A DNA stretch of 46,831 nucleotides from assembly GCF_025965855.1 (NCBI RefSeq), contig NZ_JAOPWB010000295.1, positions 1 to 46,831 on the forward strand, in the 5' to 3' direction. This DNA comes from Mycobacterium sp. (GTDB lineage Bacteria > Actinomycetota > Actinomycetes > Mycobacteriales > Mycobacteriaceae). Made by a program: the position numbers and the translations under genes. Below the pieces are notes generated by a model. The model worked only from the letters and a program-made list of their open reading frames with translations, was not told where the DNA came from and made no database searches. Numbering within the stretch: the stretch's first letter is position 1; every line of letters begins with the position of its first letter. Of the stretch, positions 42,211-46,831 are shown piece after piece.

Positions 42211-43047
42211 ATGACGGGCCGAATGGAGGGCAAGGTCGCGTTCGTGACCGGCGCCGCACGGGGGCAGGGCAGGAGTCACGCGGTACGGCTCGCGCGGGAG
42301 GGCGCCGACATCATCGCTGTCGACATCTGCCGCAAGTTCGAGGCGTCGCCGGCGGACGGCGCGACGCCCGAAGATCTCGACGAGACCGCGGGATTGGTGA
42401 AGGATGCGGGCGGCCGCGTCGTCACCGCCGAAGTCGACGTTCGCGATTTCGACGCGTTGCGGGCCGCCGTCGACAGCGGGGTAGAACAACTCGGGCGCCT
42501 GGACGTCGTGATCGCGAACGCCGGCATCGGGACGACGGCGGGAAAGCTGCATAAGACCGACGAGGCGCTGTGGCAGGAGATGATCGACGTCAACCTCAGC
42601 GGAGTCTGGAAGACGGTGAAGGCCGGCGTTCCCCACATCCTGGAAGGCGGGCGCGGCGGCTCGATCATCCTGACGTCCTCGGTGGCCGGTTCCAAGGCCT
42701 ATCCCCAGATGGGCCACTATGTCGCGGCCAAGCACGGAGTGATCGGGCTGATGCGTTCGTTCGCGGTCGAATTGGGCCAGCGCATGATCAGGGTCAACGC
42801 TGTCCTGCCGACACACGTGAATTCGCCGCTGCTGCTGAACGAGGCCACCTACCGCGCCTTTCGGCCGGAACTGGAAAACCCCGGGCCCGACGACCTGGCG
42901 CCGGTGTGCCAAAGCTTCCACTACCTGCCGATCCCCTGGGTGACGCCCGAAGACATCAGCAACGCCGTCCTATTCCTGGCCTCCGACGAAGCGCGCTACA
43001 TCACCGGCGTGGCGCTCCCGGTGGACGCCGGTAGCTGCCTGAAGTGA
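42211..43047 (+). CDS. Mycofactocin-coupled type SDR oxidoreductase
   Basis: 278 residues from ATG 42211, with GAGG at 42202-42205; GTG 42205 is an alternative. The cofactor loop VAFVTGAARGQGRSHAVRLA with Gly-Gln-Gly and the following ADIIAVDICRKFE are diagnostic of the family that keeps a tightly bound nicotinamide recycled by mycofactocin. Further landmarks are VIANAGIG, Ser in IILTSSVAGSKAYPQ and Tyr-Lys in HYVAAKHGVIGLM, with an inserted loop before the end (YRAFRPELENPGPDDLAPVC). It would oxidise an alcohol. The next gene is a P450, 10 bases downstream, a combination consistent with hydroxylation followed by alcohol oxidation. Confidence 0.9.
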   Translation: MTGRMEGKVAFVTGAARGQGRSHAVRLAREGADIIAVDICRKFEASPADGATPEDLDETAGLVKDAGGRVVTAEVDVRDFDALRAAVDSGVEQLGRLDVVIANAGIGTTAGKLHKTDEALWQEMIDVNLSGVWKTVKAGVPHILEGGRGGSIILTSSVAGSKAYPQMGHYVAAKHGVIGLMRSFAVELGQRMIRVNAVLPTHVNSPLLLNEATYRAFRPELENPGPDDLAPVCQSFHYLPIPWVTPEDISNAVLFLASDEARYITGVALPVDAGSCLK

Positions 43048-43057
43048 GGAAGCATCG

Positions 43058-44260
43058 ATGACCGTCACGAACGACACGGACGTCTACTACGACCCCTACG
43101 ACGTCGGCATCAACGCCGACCCGTATCCGACCTACGCGCGGCTGCGCGAAGAGGCCCCGGTCTACCACAACGAGCGGTACGACTTCTGGGCGATATCAAG
43201 GCATTCCGACGTCGAACGGGCATTGGCAAACTGGGAAACCTTCTCTAACAGGAGAAGCGACATCCTTGAGCTGGTCAAGTCGAAATTCGACATGCCCGGC
43301 GGGGTCATGATGTTCCAGGATCCGCCCGAACACACGAGGCTGCGCGGTCTGATGTCGCGGGTGTTCACGCCGCGCCGCATGGCGGAACTCGAAGACCAGA
43401 TCCGGCGGTACTGCGTCCGGTGCCTGGACCCGCTCGTCGGGTCCGGGGGATTCGACATCATCGCCGAGCTCGCCTCGATGATGCCGATGCGGGTGATTGG
43501 GATGCTGCTCGGAATCCCGGAATCCGAACAGATTTCGGTTCGCGACGCCAACGACGCCAACCTGCGCACCAGGCCTGGCGCACCGCTGAAGGTCGCCGAC
43601 GCGGACTCCATCGCCGACGGCCGGATATACGCCGAGTATGTCGAGTGGCGATCCAAGAACCCGTCGGACGACCTCATGACGACGCTGCTCAACGTCGAAT
43701 TCGACGACGAGCACGGGGTGCACCGAAAGCTCACGCGTAAAGAGGTGCTGCATTACACCCAGGTGGTCGCCGGCGCGGGCAACGAGACGACGGGTCGGCT
43801 GATCGGCTGGCTGGCCAAGGTGCTGGCCGAGCACCCCGACCAGCGCCGGGAGGTCCACCAGGATCGCTCGCTGTTGACCCGGACCGTCGACGAGACACTT
43901 CGGTTCGAGCCCACCGGACCCCACGTCGCGCGTTGGATGGCAAAGGATTTCGAGTGCTACGGTACGACCGTTCCGGCCGGCAGCGCCATGCTCCTGCTGT
44001 TCGGCGCCGCCAACCGCGATCACCGCCGCTACGCGGACCCCGACGCGTTCAACATCCACCGCGACAACATCTCGCACATCACCTTTGGAAAAGGCGTGCA
44101 TTACTGCCTCGGGGCGAACCTGGCGCGCCTCGAGGGTCGCGTCGCGCTGGACGAGATGCTCAACCGGTGGCCCGAGTGGGACATCGATTACGACACAGCG
44201 CAATTGGCGTCGACATCGACGGTCCGCGGCTGGGAGCGCCTGCGCGTCGTGCTGCCCTAA
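43058..44260 (+). CDS. Cytochrome P450 in an operon with a mycofactocin-type SDR
   Basis: 400 residues from ATG 43058 (MTVTNDTDVYYDPYDVGINA). Features are DPPEHTRLRGLMSRVF, I-helix QVVAGAGNETTGRLIG with Asn where many have Asp or Glu, ExxR in VDETLRFEPTGP, and the haem loop ITFGKGVHYCLGANLARLE with Cys350. The spacing to the SDR makes co-transcription very likely. Its end overlaps by 4 bases the end of the convergent TetR gene. Electron partners are not encoded here. CYP family not assigned; terpenoid, steroid or lipid substrates are plausible but unproven. Confidence 0.92.
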   Translation: MTVTNDTDVYYDPYDVGINADPYPTYARLREEAPVYHNERYDFWAISRHSDVERALANWETFSNRRSDILELVKSKFDMPGGVMMFQDPPEHTRLRGLMSRVFTPRRMAELEDQIRRYCVRCLDPLVGSGGFDIIAELASMMPMRVIGMLLGIPESEQISVRDANDANLRTRPGAPLKVADADSIADGRIYAEYVEWRSKNPSDDLMTTLLNVEFDDEHGVHRKLTRKEVLHYTQVVAGAGNETTGRLIGWLAKVLAEHPDQRREVHQDRSLLTRTVDETLRFEPTGPHVARWMAKDFECYGTTVPAGSAMLLLFGAANRDHRRYADPDAFNIHRDNISHITFGKGVHYCLGANLARLEGRVALDEMLNRWPEWDIDYDTAQLASTSTVRGWERLRVVLP

Positions 44261-44856
44261 GGGGTCGCGTCCGGGCTGCCGCGGCGCGCCTTCGGTGCCG
44301 GCATCTCGAATCGTTCGAGGAATCGGTTGACCAGCGCGATGGCCTCGTCGTGGCCACCTTTGGCACCGAGTCCCTGCTCGAGGATGAGGCTGCGCCCGAT
44401 GGAGGTGATGACGACGGCGAGACCGGCGGGCGGGAACTCGTAAGTATCGATGCCATGCTCGCGAACGATGAAGTTCAGCGCGGTGGTTTGCTGTTCGCGC
44501 CAGCGTTCCGACCAGGCCGCGATCTCGGCCCGAATCTCCTTGCGGTGGTTGGCAAGTCCCATGAATTCCAACAACAACCGGGTGTCCTTGGGTTCGGTGA
44601 GGGTATCCCAGAAGGCGTGCAGCGGGCGATCGGAGGCCAAGGCGTTCTGCTGGCGCTCCAGGTAGGCGGCGGCGCCGCGGCGGAAGACGGCCAGATATAG
44701 CGCGTCCATCGTCGGGAAGTAGTAGTGCACCAACGCCGGTTTGACGCCGGCGTCCGCGGCCACCCGCCGCGACGTGGCCGCGGCATAACCCTCCTCGATC
44801 ATGATGTGAATCGTCGCGTCGATCAGCATGTCGCGAGTAGTCGAGTCCCTGGCCAT
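44257..44856 (-). CDS. TetR-family regulator, likely repressor of the GGGCGATCGCCC sites
   Basis: 199 residues from ATG 44856. The DNA-binding part is MLIDATIHIMIEEGYAAATS then RRVAADAGVKPALVHYYFPT followed by MDALYLAVFRRG. The C-terminal part, GLANHRKEIRAEIAAWSERW, is common in mycobacterial TetRs near P450 and SDR genes. Palindromic operator 2 is 13 bases upstream of its start, consistent with autoregulation. Operator 1 is in front of the SDR/P450 operon and operator 3 in front of the PPOX gene. The gene is convergent with the P450 it probably represses. Confidence 0.9.
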   Translation of the reverse strand: MARDSTTRDMLIDATIHIMIEEGYAAATSRRVAADAGVKPALVHYYFPTMDALYLAVFRRGAAAYLERQQNALASDRPLHAFWDTLTEPKDTRLLLEFMGLANHRKEIRAEIAAWSERWREQQTTALNFIVREHGIDTYEFPPAGLAVVITSIGRSLILEQGLGAKGGHDEAIALVNRFLERFEMPAPKARRGSPDATP

Positions 44857-44868
44857 TACCGACCCTAA

Positions 44869-44886
44869 ATTGGGCGATCGCTAAAA
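44869..44886. promoter_or_regulatory. Palindromic operator 2 (GGGCGATCGCTA type)
   Basis: ATTGGGCGATCGCTAAAA shares the core TGGGCGATCGC with operators 1 and 3. It is directly upstream of the TetR start at 44856, in position to block its promoter. Confidence 0.7.
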
Positions 44887-44962
44887 TCAACTGTTCGCCG
44901 CGATGACGGCGCCGCGCCTTGACCCCCTGCGATAGGGATGATAGGCAGGTGAAGCGCAGAAT

Positions 44963-44980
44963 GCTGGGCGATCGCTCAGG
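44963..44980. promoter_or_regulatory. Palindromic operator 3 (GGGCGATCGCTC type)
   Basis: GCTGGGCGATCGCTCAGG has the same core and extends as an imperfect palindrome. It is 83 bases before the GTG start at 45064 and 76 bases from operator 2. Confidence 0.65.
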
Positions 44981-45063
44981 CAGGCGGTCGGCCGGGCGAT
45001 GATTGCGGTGGTGACCGGCAGTGCCTCCGGGATCCGCCGGGACCAAAGAAGGGTGGTTCTGCC

Positions 45064-45450
45064 GTGGCTCAGAGTTTCCAGGACGTCATCAAGCCCAAGT
45101 ACCTGCTCCTGACCACGTTCACCAAGGACGGCCGCCCGAAGCCGACGGCGATCTGGGGAGTGCCAGACGGCGACAGGCTCTTGGTCATCACCGACGACGG
45201 ATCGTGGAAAGTCAGGCGGATCCGCAACACGCCACGAGTGACGATCGCGCGGAGCGGGGCGTTGGGAAAGCCCAAGGGCGAACCGGTCGAAGCGGTTGCC
45301 CGGGTGCTGCCGAAGTCCGAGACGCGACGCGTCTACAACGCCGTGCTCAAGCGGTACTGGTACCACGCCTGGTGGTTCTATGCGCACTCGATCGTGCGCG
45401 GCGGCATCGACAAGGTGCACGTGGGCCTGGAGATCAAATCTGCCGCCTAG
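45064..45450 (+). CDS. PPOX-class F420-dependent oxidoreductase
   Basis: 128 residues from GTG 45064. The split-barrel opening IKPKYLLLTTFTKDGRPKPT then AIWGVPDGDRLLVITD and KVRRIRNTPRVTIA is typical of the PPOX/F420 families (TIGR03666-like) of mycobacteria. The KVRRIRNTPRV segment is the usual phosphate or cofactor-binding strand. It would use F420H2 to reduce a hydrophobic substrate. It is preceded by operator 3, so it likely belongs to the regulon of the TetR at 44257-44856. It ends 6 bases from the convergent alcohol dehydrogenase. Confidence 0.88.
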   Translation: MAQSFQDVIKPKYLLLTTFTKDGRPKPTAIWGVPDGDRLLVITDDGSWKVRRIRNTPRVTIARSGALGKPKGEPVEAVARVLPKSETRRVYNAVLKRYWYHAWWFYAHSIVRGGIDKVHVGLEIKSAA

Positions 45451-45456
45451 GAAGCC

Positions 45457-46626
45457 TTAAGCGCCAACCGGACTCGTGGCGTCGCTCTTGGGGTCGATGA
45501 GGATCTTCGCGTGGGCCTCGGGATCGCCGAGCGCGTCGAATGCGGCGTCGACGCCGGACAGCCCGACCGTCCCGGTGATCAGCGGCGCGACGTTGACCTT
45601 GCCGTCGGCGAGCATGTGCAGCGCGTCGCGGAACTCGAGCGGGGTGTAGCCGAGCACGAACCGAAGGTCGGTCTCTTTGTTGATCGCCATCGCGGGGCGG
45701 ATGTGGTCCGCGCCCATGCAGACGCCGACCACGACGATGCGCGAGAACAGCGGCGCGCCCGCGATGATGCCGTCGATAATGCCGGGGACGCCGACACATT
45801 CGAAGACGACGGGATGCTTGGGCGTCGCGGCGCCGGCGGCTTCGGCGGCGCGCCAAACGTGCCACCACGGCAGCCGCAGCCGCTGCAGCTTTTCGATCGT
45901 GCCGACCGCCAAGTCGAACGCGTCGAGGATGCCTTGCAGGTGTTTGCGGCTCGCGTCGGTCGTGTAGGGCGAGTCCTGCGCGGGATCGACGACGGTGTCG
46001 GCTCCGCAGGCGGTCGCAAGCGCGCGCCGGCCCGGTGAGAAGTCGCTGGCGATGACGGTGCGCACGCCGTGCGCCTTCAGCATGCAGATCACCGCGAGAC
46101 CGATTGGCCCGCAGCCGATCACGATTGCGACGTCGCCCTTGCCGACCTCGCCGCGCCGGACGGCGTGCCATCCGACCGCCATCGGCTCGGTCAGGGCGGC
46201 CACCTCGGGCGTCAGCCCGTTGGGGACGGGCAATGTCAGCGACTGCTCGACGAGGAGCTGCTCGGCATAGGCGCCCGGCGCCATCGTCGACAACCCGATG
46301 CCGTGCACCTCCTTGCCTCGGCGCAGCAGCGGCAAGGCAACGACCCGGGTGCCGCGGCGCGGGGCCTTGCGTGTGCCGGGGCCGTAATCGATAACCTCAC
46401 CGCAGAATTCGTGACCGAACACGACCGACTGATTCGATCGCATGAACGCGTCGTATCCCGATTCGACCATCACGTCGGCGAGTTCGTCGCAGTGGTGTCG
46501 GGCATGGAGGTCGGATCCGCAGATGCCACACCGCAGAACTTCGATGAGCAATTGGCCCTTGCCCGGCTCCGGGGTCGGCTGGTCGACCACCTCGAGCTTC
46601 GCGTTGGTGCAGGTCACGGTCTTCAT
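45457..46626 (-). CDS. Zinc-dependent alcohol dehydrogenase (MDR superfamily)
   Basis: 389 residues from ATG 46626, with a perfect AGGAGG ribosome site 8 bases upstream (plus-strand CCTCCT 46635-46640). Catalytic zinc residues lie in RCGICGSDLHARHHC (Cys) and VVFGHEFCGEVIDYGPG (His, Glu). The cofactor loop is VAIVIGCGPIGLAVICMLKA, with ASDFSPGRRALATACGADTV after it. The four-Cys structural zinc lobe is absent. There is a long insertion (about DAFDLAVGTIEKLQRLRLPW followed by WHVWRAAEAAG) between the Rossmann strands. The likely activity is NAD(P)-dependent alcohol oxidation; substrate unknown. Confidence 0.9.
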   Translation of the reverse strand: MKTVTCTNAKLEVVDQPTPEPGKGQLLIEVLRCGICGSDLHARHHCDELADVMVESGYDAFMRSNQSVVFGHEFCGEVIDYGPGTRKAPRRGTRVVALPLLRRGKEVHGIGLSTMAPGAYAEQLLVEQSLTLPVPNGLTPEVAALTEPMAVGWHAVRRGEVGKGDVAIVIGCGPIGLAVICMLKAHGVRTVIASDFSPGRRALATACGADTVVDPAQDSPYTTDASRKHLQGILDAFDLAVGTIEKLQRLRLPWWHVWRAAEAAGAATPKHPVVFECVGVPGIIDGIIAGAPLFSRIVVVGVCMGADHIRPAMAINKETDLRFVLGYTPLEFRDALHMLADGKVNVAPLITGTVGLSGVDAAFDALGDPEAHAKILIDPKSDATSPVGA

Positions 46627-46654
46627 CTGTCGATCCTCCTACACCGAATGATCA

Positions 46655-46711
46655 CGAAAGTGCAACTGGCAACGCGTTTCCCGAGAAAGGACGTCGGTAG
46701 TTGCACTTTCG
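46655..46711. repeat. 57-base hairpin, likely terminator or intergenic repeat
   Basis: CGAAAGTGCAACT (46655-46667) is exactly complementary to AGTTGCACTTTCG (46699-46711), and the inner sequence (GTTTC...GAAAG) pairs partly as well. It begins 3 bases after the stop of the minus-strand epimerase-like gene, so it may end that transcript before the alcohol dehydrogenase. The arms have the look of a dispersed mycobacterial intergenic repeat, which was not checked. Confidence 0.7.
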
Positions 46712-46714
46712 CGG

Positions 46715-46831
46715 TTAGGGGCCCGCACCACGCAGGGCCTCGAATGTGTCGGCCACGGTTTCCCGCGGGTCCCGATAGGTGATGCCGAGGTCTCGTTCGC
46801 TCGGCGAATCATCGGACGCCGGCATCTGTGT
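46715..46831 (-). CDS. C-terminus of an NAD-dependent epimerase/reductase-like protein (partial)
   Basis: The minus strand is open from the window edge to TAA at 46717-46715 and ends DDSPSERDLGITYRDPRETV then ADTFEALRGAGP. The pattern 'ELGITYRDPRETVADTF-ALR' is typical of the end of extended-SDR proteins (NAD-dependent epimerase/dehydratase family). Only about 38 residues are visible, so the function is a tentative call. The start lies beyond the window. Confidence 0.6.
   Translation of the reverse strand, partial: TQMPASDDSPSERDLGITYRDPRETVADTFEALRGAGP

Noticed and set aside
43196..45046. 616-residue minus-strand open frame across the P450 and TetR genes
   Set aside because: Arg/His-rich shadow of high-GC coding on the other strand; real domains lie in the plus-strand P450 and in another minus frame (TetR).

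Overview
The window looks like chromosomal DNA of a slow-growing Mycobacterium, plausibly of the M. avium complex or a close relative. Support comes from high-GC coding with many GTG starts, a divergent ligC/polD1 pair like M. tuberculosis Rv3731/Rv3730c, a WS/DGAT acyltransferase, a cutinase, three P450s, an F420-type PPOX protein, a mycofactocin-type SDR and cyclase/NTPase/LuxR fusion regulators. The species call is inference; no database was searched. No rRNA, tRNA, CRISPR array or origin was seen.

Layout. 1-1.9 kb holds two decayed IS110-family transposase genes, ended by a strong hairpin. 1.98-4.8 kb holds a secreted GH5-like glycosidase, a small unknown protein, a TM2 membrane protein and a DUF2237 protein. 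4.9-9.6 kb is a tight plus-strand operon: sulfotransferase, alkylsulfatase-like MBL protein, SDR, VOC protein and flavin monooxygenase. 9.7-12.3 kb has a PfkB sugar kinase and an exported Gly-rich membrane protein. 12.3-16.3 kb is a minus-strand five-gene operon in which every junction is a 4-nt overlap: two DapB-like reductases enclosing a VOC protein, an SDR and a TetR. A divergent SDR follows. 17.3-17.76 kb is a rearranged gap with a long inverted repeat and the first 20 codons of a lost flavoprotein gene. 17.8-21.8 kb is a lipid/xenobiotic run: WS/DGAT, Nudix, haloalkane-dehalogenase-like hydrolase and P450. 21.8-26.1 kb contains a frameshifted small gene, an unknown protein, a secreted Pro-rich protein, ligC, polD1 and a cutinase.

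26.2-37.8 kb is the most striking region. It has three approximately 1,108-residue paralogues in the same orientation, each combining a class III nucleotide cyclase domain, an NTPase, a helical repeat region and a LuxR DNA-binding domain. A P450 gene is inserted in opposite orientation between copies 1 and 2. The copies share a near-identical leader and a palindrome over the start codon, and their differences form a mosaic that suggests gene conversion.

37.8-46.8 kb holds a rhomboid-like membrane protein, a LysA-like protein whose PLP lysine is replaced by arginine, an SDR, a PaaI-type thioesterase divergent from a TetR, and a small apparent regulon. In that regulon three palindromes centred on GCGATCGC lie upstream of an SDR-P450 operon, a TetR gene and a PPOX gene. 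A zinc alcohol dehydrogenase, a long hairpin and the C-terminus of an epimerase-like gene end the window.

Overall this is an accessory region rich in redox and lipid catabolism under local TetR control, with a triplicated signalling/transcription factor family at its centre.
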